Below are positions 18,232-25,359 of a stretch of 52,944 nt of DNA, one piece after another; the stretch's first letter is position 1; each line of letters begins with the position of its first letter. Both the position numbers and the translations under genes were made by a program. Under the pieces are notes generated by a model. The model was not told the origin of the DNA. It saw only the letters and a list, made by a program, of their open reading frames with translations, and did not search any database. Origin of the DNA: Bacteroidales bacterium (GTDB lineage Bacteria; Bacteroidota; Bacteroidia; Bacteroidales; UBA932); the NCBI GenBank assembly GCA_024398105.1, contig JAKSJP010000017.1, forward strand, positions 1 through 52,944, read 5' to 3'.

Positions 18232-18263
18232 TTTGTAATAATGTACTAAATTAAGTAATTTTG
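18232..18263 (+). promoter_or_regulatory. Bacteroidetes-type promoter for the META lipoprotein
   Basis: TTTG (18232-18235), 20 bases, then TAATTTTG (18256-18263). Both boxes and the spacing match the Bacteroides primary sigma consensus. The gene starts 33 bases downstream. This is one of the best promoter matches in the window. Confidence 0.8.
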
Positions 18264-18295
18264 TTTAAATTATTAATGAAATCGATAAATAATAT

Positions 18296-18706
18296 ATGAA
18301 AATGAATAGAATAGTGATCGCAGCGCTCAGCGCAGGAATGATATTTCTCAGCTCATGTGGAAATACTAAGGTAGCATCAGACCAGATCAAGGGTGACTGG
18401 CACATCGAAGAAGCCATGGGCGTAAGCACCGTAGGTGCAGAAAAGGAAGCCTTCATCAGCTTCGACGGCAACGGCAAGGTAAACGGCGACGCAAGTGTCA
18501 ACACCTTCATGGGCTCATATGTGTTCGATGGCGAGTCTCTCAAGCTCGACAATATCGGTATGACTATGATGCTTGGTGCAAGCATGGAGATCGAAGATGC
18601 CATTACCAAAGCCATCAATTCAGCTGCCAAGATCGAGATCGATGGTGACAAGGCAGTCGTCAGGAACGATGCTGGTGAGCAGATTATGACACTCGTCAGG
18701 AAGTAA
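18296..18706 (+). CDS. META-domain-like lipoprotein
   Basis: A 136-residue lipoprotein. Residues 1-21 form the signal with lipobox LSSC, and the mature part looks like a META/HslJ-type domain: IKGDWHIEEAMG, FISFDGNGKVNGDASVNTFMGSY, LDNIGMTMMLG and a terminal MTLVRK strand. Such proteins are small beta-rich envelope proteins, often stress-related, without known enzymatic activity. Own promoter upstream and a bidirectional terminator downstream, so monocistronic. Confidence 0.8.
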   Translation: MKMNRIVIAALSAGMIFLSSCGNTKVASDQIKGDWHIEEAMGVSTVGAEKEAFISFDGNGKVNGDASVNTFMGSYVFDGESLKLDNIGMTMMLGASMEIEDAITKAINSAAKIEIDGDKAVVRNDAGEQIMTLVRK

Positions 18707-18733
18707 GCCCCTGGCCCGATTCCCAGGGACATG

Positions 18734-18763
18734 AAAAAGCCGACCTTTTCAGGCCGGCTTTTT
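18734..18763. terminator. Bidirectional terminator
   Basis: AAAAAGCCG and CGGCTTTTT arms enclose a 12-base loop. Poly-A on the left and poly-T on the right let it serve both the META gene (ending 18706, plus) and the AzgA-type permease (ending 18785, minus). Confidence 0.8.
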
Positions 18764-18784
18764 ATTTATATATGTACCTGTGTT

Positions 18785-20086
18785 CTACATGAAGATGTAG
18801 CGGAGTACGAAGAGTATTGCAAGAACCCACATGGTAGGGGTCACTTCCTTGATCTTACCTGTGCATGCGTAGAGGACCACGTATGTGATCATACCGAGCA
18901 TGATACCGTGGGCGATGCTGTATGAGAGCGGCATCATCACAGCTGTAAGGAATGCAGGGATTGCTTCTCTGTAGTCGTCCCATTCAATGTTCTTGATAGG
19001 AGCCATCATCATCACACCTACGATCACGAGGACTGCACCTGTAGCAGCACTTGGGATTGCGAGGAAGAGAGGGGAGAAGAGGAGAGAGATAGCGAAGCAT
19101 GCTGCGATCACGAATGATGTGAGACCGGTGCGTCCGCCTTCTGCTACACCTGCTGCACTCTCGATGTATGTTGTGGTAGTAGAAGTACCGATACATGCAC
19201 CTGCTGTAGTTGCTACAGCGTCTGCAAGGAGAATCTCATTGACCTTGTCGACATGGCCGTCTTCGTCAACCATACCTGACTTCACAGATACACCGACGAC
19301 TGTTCCGATTGTGTCGAACATGTCGATGAAGAGGAAGGTGAGCACTACTACGAACATGTCGAGAGAGAAGATAGAACCCCACTCGAACTTCATGAAGATA
19401 GGAGCTACTGAATCAGGAAGTGATACGAGACCGCTGAACTGTGTGATTCCCATAGGAATACCGATGATGGTTGTAGCAAGCATACCGATGAGGATGCCGC
19501 CCTTTACCTTGAGGATTACGAGCACAGCAGTGAGTACCAGACCGATGATGAAGAGAAGGCTTCCGAGGCTCTTGAGGCTTCCGAGGGTAACGAGGGTTGA
19601 ATCGTCGTTGGCGATGATTCCTGCGTTCTGGAGACCGATGAAAGCGATATAGAGGCCGATGCCGGCGCCGATGGCGTTCTTGAGAGTCTTAGGGATCGCG
19701 TTCACGATCATCTCACGCACCTTGGTGATGGAAAGGATGATGAAGATGATACCCTCGATGAAGATAGCTGTCAGTGCGAACTGCCAGCTGTAGCCCATTC
19801 CGAGGCAGACTGTGAATACGAAGAATGCGTTGAGACCCATTCCCGGTGCAAGACCGAATGGCTTCTTCGCATAGATTGACATTACCAAGGTTCCGATGAT
19901 GGCAGCCAGTGCTGTAGCTGTGAATACAGCTCCGTTAGGCATGCCCTCGAGTGCGCTGAAGATGCTAGGATTGACGGCGAGGATATACGCCATCGTGAGG
20001 AAGGTTGTGATACCCGCTACGATTTCCGTGCGGACGTTGTTCTTCGACTTGTCGAATCCGAACGCTTTCTGGAGAAAATCTGCCAT
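18785..20086 (-). CDS. NCS2 family permease, AzgA type (adenine/guanine/hypoxanthine uptake)
   Basis: A 433-residue inner-membrane transporter with about 12-14 hydrophobic segments. It starts with the AzgA-type EIVAGITTFLTMAYILAVNPSI and contains GLAPGMGLNAFFVFTVC, TLKNAIGAGIGLYIAFIGLQNAG and the TGACIGTSTTTTYIESAAGVAEGGRTG block (here AGACIGTSTTTTYIES), hallmarks of proton-coupled purine permeases such as PbuG/GhxP. It is the last gene of a five-gene run with a DUF5020 outer-membrane protein, apt and a uracil/xanthine permease, consistent with purine salvage. Which base it prefers is not visible. Confidence 0.92.
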   Translation of the reverse strand: MADFLQKAFGFDKSKNNVRTEIVAGITTFLTMAYILAVNPSIFSALEGMPNGAVFTATALAAIIGTLVMSIYAKKPFGLAPGMGLNAFFVFTVCLGMGYSWQFALTAIFIEGIIFIILSITKVREMIVNAIPKTLKNAIGAGIGLYIAFIGLQNAGIIANDDSTLVTLGSLKSLGSLLFIIGLVLTAVLVILKVKGGILIGMLATTIIGIPMGITQFSGLVSLPDSVAPIFMKFEWGSIFSLDMFVVVLTFLFIDMFDTIGTVVGVSVKSGMVDEDGHVDKVNEILLADAVATTAGACIGTSTTTTYIESAAGVAEGGRTGLTSFVIAACFAISLLFSPLFLAIPSAATGAVLVIVGVMMMAPIKNIEWDDYREAIPAFLTAVMMPLSYSIAHGIMLGMITYVVLYACTGKIKEVTPTMWVLAILFVLRYIFM

Positions 20087-20106
20087 GATAAGTCTGAATC
20101 AGATTA

Positions 20107-20829
20107 CTAGAATACCCACTTGGTACCGAGGCATGGACGGCACTTGAAGCCGTGGTAGCCAGCGAAATTGACCGAGAACTCGACCTCGCCTCCGATGCTG
20201 AGGTTGTCAACTCCGAAATGCCTTCCGACATTGTACCAGATCTGAGGCTCGGAGATGAAGACGAAACCGTCCTGCTTGAGGCCGTTCTCTGCGAAGTTTA
20301 CGACATTCTCACCCCATATATCAGCGAAGCCGCTGAAGCGGAGGCCTTCAACTCCGAAGATGTCCTGCATTCCCCAGACGAAGGTGAACTGAATTGGACA
20401 GTTGCTGCTTGCTCCGTTGTTGAATGTCTTGTACATCAGCTCGAACGTGAATGTGTTCGAGAAGTCGGCGTTGTGGAGGAGGTAGTTGGCGCCGAGGAGG
20501 AAGTTCTGGTTGCCGAAGCCTACGCCGCCGTTGTACTCTACATGTGCGCTGAGGTCCTTGAGTGCCGACTCCTTCCAGAAGTTGAGACCTCTCGCAATTT
20601 CGAAGTAACTGCCGCTGACACCTTGGTTGACCTTCTTCTCGTTCTTGGCGTTGAAGTCATAGTCGATGAAGAAGAAGGTGTCGCCCCATTTGTCTCCATA
20701 GTAGCCCTCCAAGGTGGTTGTTACATGGTTTCGGGACAGATCGTAAAAGGTCTGGAGGTTAGTCTGAGCCTTTGCGTTTGAAGCGAAGGCGAAAATGGCA
20801 GCAGCTGCCAGAACGAATGCTTTTTTCAT
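20107..20829 (-). CDS. DUF5020 family outer-membrane beta-barrel protein
   Basis: A 240-residue protein with a signal peptide (MKKAFVLAAAAIFAFASNAKAQ) and alternating amphipathic strands rich in aromatic residues. It ends in Phe (TKWVF), as expected for a beta-barrel recognised by the Bam machinery. It reads as DUF5020 (LQTFYDLSRNHVTTTLEGYYGDKWGDTFFFIDYDF), a family with likeness to the nucleoside channel Tsx. It lies 20 bases before the AzgA-type permease and 33 bases behind apt, so a role as the outer-membrane entry for nucleosides or bases is a reasonable inference from context, not shown by the sequence. Confidence 0.8.
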   Translation of the reverse strand: MKKAFVLAAAAIFAFASNAKAQTNLQTFYDLSRNHVTTTLEGYYGDKWGDTFFFIDYDFNAKNEKKVNQGVSGSYFEIARGLNFWKESALKDLSAHVEYNGGVGFGNQNFLLGANYLLHNADFSNTFTFELMYKTFNNGASSNCPIQFTFVWGMQDIFGVEGLRFSGFADIWGENVVNFAENGLKQDGFVFISEPQIWYNVGRHFGVDNLSIGGEVEFSVNFAGYHGFKCRPCLGTKWVF

Positions 20830-20862
20830 GATATAATTATATAATTAATTTTTGTCTGTTGC

Positions 20863-21396
20863 TTAACCTAATGTCATGATTGTGTAAAGGTCAGTTCCTT
20901 CAGGGAAGGCGTCGCGGCCATGGAGACCTTCGCAGACGAGCTCGATGATGAAGCTGACGTAGCTTGCCTTCGGCTTGAACTGGTTTACAAGCTCGAGGGC
21001 TGCGACCATGGTACCTCCGGTCGCGAGCAGGTCGTCGTGGAGGAGCACCACATCGTCTTCAGTGATGGCATCTTTGTGTATCTCGATGGTGTCGCTGCCG
21101 TACTCCTTCTGATATGAGACCTGGACGGTCTCTGCAGGAAGCTTGCCTGGCTTGCGTGCAAGGACGAATCCCGCACCGAGACGGATAGCGAGCGCAGCGC
21201 CGAGGAGGAAACCTCTGGACTCGATGCCGACAACCTTTGTGATACCCTTGTCCTTGTACTGCTCGTAAAGGATATCCTCAAGTTCTCTGATGCACTGGGC
21301 ATCCTTGAAGAGAGTCGTGATGTCATAGAACTGGATGCCTTTCTTAGGGAAGTCTGGGACTACTCTAAGATGGCTCTGAAGCGATTCGATGCTCAT
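20863..21396 (-). CDS. apt: Adenine phosphoribosyltransferase
   Basis: Converts adenine and PRPP to AMP in the cytoplasm. The 177-residue protein has VVPDFPKKGIQFYDITTLF, VGIESRGFLLGAALAIRLGAGFVLARKPGKLP and the PRPP-binding VVLLHDDLLATGGTMVAAL, with the usual family length. It sits third in the purine-salvage operon, 15 bases after the uracil/xanthine permease. A CATGGTACC motif (21007-21015) falls in the PRPP-loop codons. Confidence 0.96.
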   Translation of the reverse strand: MSIESLQSHLRVVPDFPKKGIQFYDITTLFKDAQCIRELEDILYEQYKDKGITKVVGIESRGFLLGAALAIRLGAGFVLARKPGKLPAETVQVSYQKEYGSDTIEIHKDAITEDDVVLLHDDLLATGGTMVAALELVNQFKPKASYVSFIIELVCEGLHGRDAFPEGTDLYTIMTLG

Positions 21397-21411
21397 AGAT
21401 AGTGTTTTGAT

Positions 21412-22734
21412 TTATTGTTCTTTTTCCTTGAATTCGAAGTCCTTTCCAGGGAGCACTGCATTGAGTACGATACCTACGATGGCTGCGATTGCAAGACCTG
21501 AGAGCGAGATTGCTCCGAAGAAGCTTACAGAGTCATTTGCACCGTACTTGATACCGATTGCAACCACGAGGATGAGCGACGCCACGATGACGTTGCGTGA
21601 CTTCGAGAAGTCAACCTGGGCCTCAACCATGTTCCTTACGCCGACAGCTGAGATCATTCCGTAGAGGATGAGCGATACGCCACCGATGGTCGCTGAAGGC
21701 ATTGCGCTGACTACAGCCGAGAACTTAGGTGAGAATGAGAAGAGGATCGCGAAGACAGCCGCAAGGCGGATGACTGCAGGGTCATATACCTTGGTGAGGT
21801 TGAGGACTCCGGTATTCTCTCCGTAGGTAGTGTTCGCAGGAGCTCCGAAGAGTGATGCGATTGCAGTTGCGAGACCGTCGCCCATGAGTGTCCTGTGGAG
21901 ACCAGGCTCCTGGATGAGGTCCTTGCCGACTGTAGAAGAAATGGCGCACATGTCACCGATGTGTTCTACCATGGTCGCGAGAGCGATAGGCATGATGGTG
22001 GCGATGGCAGATGCGAGAAGCTTCGAGTTCGGATTTGAAAGCACGCTGAGGGCAGTGTCGTCCCATTTGAATGGAAGGCCTATCCATGCTGCGTCCTTTA
22101 CTGCTGAGAAGTCAGCGTTTCCGGTAACCGCTGCTACGAGGTATGAACCGAAGACACCGAGAAGGATAGGGATGATCTTGATCATGCCCTTGCCCCAGAT
22201 GTTGCAGCATACGATGATGGCGATGGCTACCAGGGCGATCCACCAGTTGGTCGTGCAGGATGAGATCGCTGATCCTGAAAGTGTAAGACCGATTGCGATG
22301 ATGATAGGACCGGTCACGATAGGAGGGAAGAACCTCATTACCTTCTTTGTCCCGAATGCGGCGAAAAGACCGGCCATCACGAAATAGAGAAGACCTGCGC
22401 AGAATACTCCGAAACATGCGTAAGGAAGCGCCTGTGCAGCGGTAAGTCCTGCCTCGGCACCCATCTGGGTGACGCCGACATATCCACCGATGAAAGCAAA
22501 TGATGAGCCTAGGAATGCTGGTACCTTACGTTTAGTAAGAAGATGGAAGAGTAGAGTTCCGATACCTGCGAACAGAAGTGTAGCAGATACAGAAAGACCG
22601 GTGATCGCTGGAACCAGGACTGTCGAGCCGAACATTGCGAACATGTGCTGAAGTCCGAGGATTCCCATTTTCTTCTTGCCAAGGGTTCTGGCATCGTAGA
22701 CAGCCTGCATGCCGTCTGAGGTGGTTTTGTCCAT
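21412..22734 (-). CDS. Uracil/xanthine permease (NCS2 family, UraA-like)
   Basis: A 440-residue inner-membrane protein of the NAT/NCS2 family: LGLQHMFAMFGSTVLVPAITGLSV at the start (the conserved QHxxAMF helix), FLGSSFAFIGGYVG, and SLFGAPANTTYGENTGVLNLTKVYDP, which contains the family motif with the substrate-binding Glu region. About 14 hydrophobic segments. UraA-like members import uracil with protons and others import xanthine; the operon with apt suggests nucleobase scavenging generally. It starts 3 bases after the plug-only gene's stop. Confidence 0.92.
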   Translation of the reverse strand: MDKTTSDGMQAVYDARTLGKKKMGILGLQHMFAMFGSTVLVPAITGLSVSATLLFAGIGTLLFHLLTKRKVPAFLGSSFAFIGGYVGVTQMGAEAGLTAAQALPYACFGVFCAGLLYFVMAGLFAAFGTKKVMRFFPPIVTGPIIIAIGLTLSGSAISSCTTNWWIALVAIAIIVCCNIWGKGMIKIIPILLGVFGSYLVAAVTGNADFSAVKDAAWIGLPFKWDDTALSVLSNPNSKLLASAIATIMPIALATMVEHIGDMCAISSTVGKDLIQEPGLHRTLMGDGLATAIASLFGAPANTTYGENTGVLNLTKVYDPAVIRLAAVFAILFSFSPKFSAVVSAMPSATIGGVSLILYGMISAVGVRNMVEAQVDFSKSRNVIVASLILVVAIGIKYGANDSVSFFGAISLSGLAIAAIVGIVLNAVLPGKDFEFKEKEQ

Positions 22735-22737
22735 ACG

Positions 22738-23244
22738 CTATTGATTTTGTTGTTGTGCTCTCGCTATTGAGTCTGCTTTGAACTGAGCTTCATTCCTGTC
22801 TCTTGTCATCTGGATGGCGTCGATCATGGCCTTGTTCCTCTTGGCCTTCCTCTCTGCCTTCCTTGCCTCGGCTTCAGCCTTCGCTGCCATCACTGCACCC
22901 TTTGTGGTGATGATGATCACACCGTTCTGAGCCTGCATGCCGTAGATTGCAGATGAACCGTCCTTGATTACCTCGATCGAGTCTACGTTGTCCGGGTCGA
23001 TCGCTGAAATGTTATCGACCTGAAGCCCGTCTACGATGAACATAGGCTGGGTCTCACCCGAGTTTGTGCCGATACCGCGGATGATGATGCTAGGCATACC
23101 TCCAGGGCCTGCCTGTCCTACGGTCACTCCAGGGACACGTCCTCTGATCATCTGGAAAATATCAGTGTATTTCTGTGCATTAGCCTGTGATGCGTATGCG
23201 AAAGATGCAATTGCAAGGACAATAAGTGTAAATAACTTTTTCAT
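22738..23244 (-). CDS. Short exported protein made of a TonB-receptor plug domain only
   Basis: A 168-residue protein: signal peptide (MKKLFTLIVLAIASFAYASQANA), then a plug domain of SusC/RagA type (IFQMIRGRVPGVTVGQAG, SIIIRGIGTNSGETQPMFIVDGL, IDPDNVDSIEVIKDGSSAIYGMQAQNGVIIITTKGA), then a charged helix rich in Ala, Arg and Lys. The 22-stranded barrel that normally follows the plug is absent, and the frame ends with a normal stop, so this is a free-standing plug, not a truncated receptor. It heads the uraA-apt-DUF5020-azgA operon with a 3-base gap. It might gate or recruit a barrel such as the DUF5020 protein; that is speculation. Confidence 0.75.
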   Translation of the reverse strand: MKKLFTLIVLAIASFAYASQANAQKYTDIFQMIRGRVPGVTVGQAGPGGMPSIIIRGIGTNSGETQPMFIVDGLQVDNISAIDPDNVDSIEVIKDGSSAIYGMQAQNGVIIITTKGAVMAAKAEAEARKAERKAKRNKAMIDAIQMTRDRNEAQFKADSIARAQQQNQ

Positions 23245-23344
23245 GATATGGACATAATTTGCTTAAAGATAGGCACAATATGCGAGAATCCACGCTATTT
23301 TGCCACAAAAGTTGCGATATTTGTACTCAATAACACATATCAGG

Positions 23345-24541
23345 ATGAGCATTCTTATCAAGAACGTCCTTCTTAAGGACGCAAAGACCAATATTCTTAT
23401 CGAAGGTAATCGATTCAAGGCGTTCGGCGTATCTGAGGATACACCGGCAGAGACAGTGATCGAAGCTGAAGGCAAGGCTGTCCTTCCTTCATTCTTCAAC
23501 ACTCATACCCACGCCGCGATGACCCTTCTCCGTGGCTATGCCGACGACATGCCTCTCTGGCCATGGCTCACTGAACATATCTGGCCTTTCGAGGACAAGC
23601 TCACTCCTGACGACATCGAGAAAGGCAGCCGAATCGCCGTAGAAGAGATGATCTCGACCGGCTCGACATTCTTCAACGATATGTACTTCGACATCGAAAG
23701 GACGATCAAGGTCGTGGAGGAAAGCGGAATGCGTGCTTCCATAGGCATAACCGTCATGGAGAACCATTCGCTCGCGGTCGCTGAAAGCAAGCGTCGCTTC
23801 GTCAAGGAGTGGAAGGACCCGACCGGAGGAAGGATCCAGCTTTCGATCGCGCCGCACGCAATCTACACCGTCGGTACCCAGAAGCTCATCGAAAGCGCTG
23901 AATGGGCCCGCGACAACGGCCTCAAGCTGACGATCCACCTTTCCGAGACGGCAAAGGAAGTCCAGGACTGTCTTGATGCCCATGGTACCACGCCCGTCCG
24001 CTATCTCGATTCGATCGGCTTCCTCGGCCCGGACGTGATCGCCGCACACTGTGTCCACATTGACGAGGAAGAGTGGGACATCATGGCCGAAAGGGGAGTG
24101 ACCGTCAGCCACTGCCCGTGCTCGAACATGAAGCTCGGCAGCGGACGTTTCCCATACGAACTTGCAATCCGCTCCGGCGTGAAGATATCGCTCGGAACAG
24201 ATGGCTGCTCATCAAATAACAATCTTGACATGAGAGAAGAGATGAAGTTCGCTTCATTCCTCTCGAAATGCATCTCAGCTTCTGAGGACGGTCTCCTGAC
24301 CAACACCGGCGATCCTACCATCCTTCCAGCACCCATGATCCTGGACTGGGCGACCGTCAACGGTGCTCAGGCTTTCGGCATCGATGCCGGCCTTGCAGAA
24401 GGAAAAGTGGCCGACTGCATCCTTGTCGATCTCAACGACATCCGCATGCAGCCGAACCACAATCTCATCTCAAACTGGATCTATTCCGCCTCTTCCGACA
24501 TCGTCAGGACAGTCATCTGCGACGGCAAGGTCATCCGATAA
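23345..24541 (+). CDS. Amidohydrolase of the MtaD/SsnA (aminohydrolase) subfamily
   Basis: A 398-residue metal-dependent deaminase/hydrolase. It shows the HxH metal motif in FFNTHTHAAMTLLRGYADD, then APHAIYT, LTIHLSETAKE (metal His), AAHCVHIDEEEWDIMA and GTDGCSSNNNLDM (catalytic Asp). This layout is that of S-adenosylhomocysteine/methylthioadenosine deaminases and related chlorohydrolases and guanine-type deaminases. The ATG giving MSILIKNV is chosen; the upstream extension falls in the promoter region (a near-consensus GATATTTG at 23316-23323). It is divergent from the nucleobase-uptake operon, so deamination of a purine compound is a plausible role. Confidence 0.85.
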   Translation: MSILIKNVLLKDAKTNILIEGNRFKAFGVSEDTPAETVIEAEGKAVLPSFFNTHTHAAMTLLRGYADDMPLWPWLTEHIWPFEDKLTPDDIEKGSRIAVEEMISTGSTFFNDMYFDIERTIKVVEESGMRASIGITVMENHSLAVAESKRRFVKEWKDPTGGRIQLSIAPHAIYTVGTQKLIESAEWARDNGLKLTIHLSETAKEVQDCLDAHGTTPVRYLDSIGFLGPDVIAAHCVHIDEEEWDIMAERGVTVSHCPCSNMKLGSGRFPYELAIRSGVKISLGTDGCSSNNNLDMREEMKFASFLSKCISASEDGLLTNTGDPTILPAPMILDWATVNGAQAFGIDAGLAEGKVADCILVDLNDIRMQPNHNLISNWIYSASSDIVRTVICDGKVIR

Positions 24542-24623
24542 GGCTGGCTGATTCGATAGGCGCCGGCGAAGGATCGGAACCCTCGCTTCGCTCGCCCTTC
24601 CCACGCCTTCGCATAGCTCAGGC

Positions 24624-24652
24624 GCGGGCCCCTCCCTCTGGCACGGCGAGGG
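24624..24652 (+). repeat. Dispersed 29-bp repeat, copy 2
   Basis: Reads GCGGGCCCCTCCCTCTGGCA at its left end and is the reverse complement, with one mismatch, of 29-57. Similarity weakens to the left (CGCTTCGCTC and TTCCCAC stretches have counterparts near 75-110). Confidence 0.7.
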
Positions 24653-24713
24653 CGGCCATGGGTTCCTGACCCTCGCCAGTGCCTCTGGAAATCTTCAGCA
24701 CATACTTTATCTA

Positions 24714-24968
24714 TCCCACCTACCTCACTTTCGCCAGGAAATGGCGTAGGTGGTCATCTGAAAGTCCCACCTACCTCACATTGGGCAGGAAATGACATAG
24801 GTGGTCATCTGAAAGTCCCACCTACCTCACTTATGCCGAGAAATGACGTAGGTGGGCATCTGAAAGTCCCACCTACCTCACTTTCGCCAGGAAATGGCGT
24901 AGGTGGTCATCTGAAAGTCCCACTTACCTCACTTTGGGCGGGAAATGATGTAGGTGGGCGCATGAGGG
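24714..24968. repeat. Five tandem 51-bp repeats with inverted arms
   Basis: Units start at 24714, 24765, 24816, 24867 and 24918, each exactly 51 bp. Every unit opens with TCCCACCTACCTCAC (unit 5 has ACTTAC) and has TAGGTGG about 33 bases in, so CCACCTA and TAGGTGG form a stem in units 1-4. Units 1 and 4 are the most alike. The middle part (from TTTCGCC to GGCG) varies most; units 1 and 4 also have inner CGCCA/TGGCG arms. Unit 5 is the most diverged, as expected at the edge of an array. Confidence 0.9.
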
Positions 24969-25005
24969 AAAGCAGGGCCTACCTACAATCTTCCGTCTGG
25001 GAAGA

Positions 25006-25078
25006 AAGAGCGAGACCATGAGGTTAGGGCGCCCTTTCCCCAAGCCCCCTGGGCGCCCGGTCTCATGGTTTCGCTCTT
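25006..25078. repeat. Long compound hairpin
   Basis: A 17-base left arm (25006-25022, AAGAGCGAGACCATGAG) pairs with 25062-25078, with one mismatch that is a G-T pair in RNA. Inside are two copies of the self-complementary GGGCGCCC (25027-25034 and 25051-25058), which can also pair with each other. No T-run follows, so it is not a plain terminator. Confidence 0.7.
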
Positions 25079-25172
25079 GACCTAGGTCGGCAAGACTTGC
25101 TAATGGGCAGATACATAGCTAGATACAAAATGAAGATGACCTAGGTCGCGGCATTTGCAACTGACCTAGGTC
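25079..25172. repeat. Three copies of palindrome GACCTAGGTC
   Basis: Exact 10-bp palindromes at 25079-25088, 25138-25147 and 25163-25172. They lie directly behind the compound hairpin and about 160-250 bases beyond the end of the GH120-type gene. Confidence 0.75.
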
Positions 25173-25288
25173 ACCTTGTCATTTTGTTTTAGTACCGGCC
25201 TGGCCTGTATCTTCGGGCGGGCGAGCATCTGGCACATCTCGCGTGAGATTACCTCCATCCCGAGCACCTGACGCCTCTAGAGGGTGAA

Positions 25289-25350
25289 TACCTGGCACCT
25301 CCGGCTCGATTACCTGGCACCTCCGGCTCGATTACCTGGCACCTCCGGCG
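25289..25350. repeat. 22-bp tandem repeats (2 full copies and a partial third)
   Basis: TACCTGGCACCTCCGGCTCG plus AT is repeated exactly at 25289-25310 and 25311-25332, and a third copy runs into the stop region of the GH120-type gene (25333-25350). Degenerate versions (ATCTGGCACATC, CACCTGACGCCTC) precede from about 25225. Confidence 0.8.
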
Positions 25351-25359
25351 GCAGAAAAT

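Larger units (their letters stand above)
24542..25359. other. Gene-free repeat-rich interval (818 bp)
   Basis: No convincing gene was found between the amidohydrolase and the GH120-type gene. The interval holds, in order: one copy of the 29-bp dispersed repeat, five 51-bp tandem repeats with inverted arms, a long compound hairpin, three copies of GACCTAGGTC, and 22-bp tandem repeats with degenerate forerunners. Short open frames here (for example across the 51-bp repeats) have repeat-derived sequence and no family likeness. Confidence 0.8.

Noticed and set aside
20152-20781. 209-residue acidic plus-strand frame opposite the DUF5020 gene
   Set aside because: Antisense shadow of a well-supported beta-barrel gene with signal peptide and operon context.
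23245-23344. Purine riboswitch in front of the nucleobase operon
   Set aside because: The 100-bp divergent region has no purine-riboswitch core and no room for one besides two promoters.
24714-24968. CRISPR array
   Set aside because: Units are directly adjacent 51-bp repeats; the variable part is short and similar between units, not unique spacers, and no cas genes are present.
24833-25021. 62-residue frame across the 51-bp repeats
   Set aside because: Because 51 is divisible by 3 the repeats keep one frame open and yield a repetitive peptide; no start signal supports translation.
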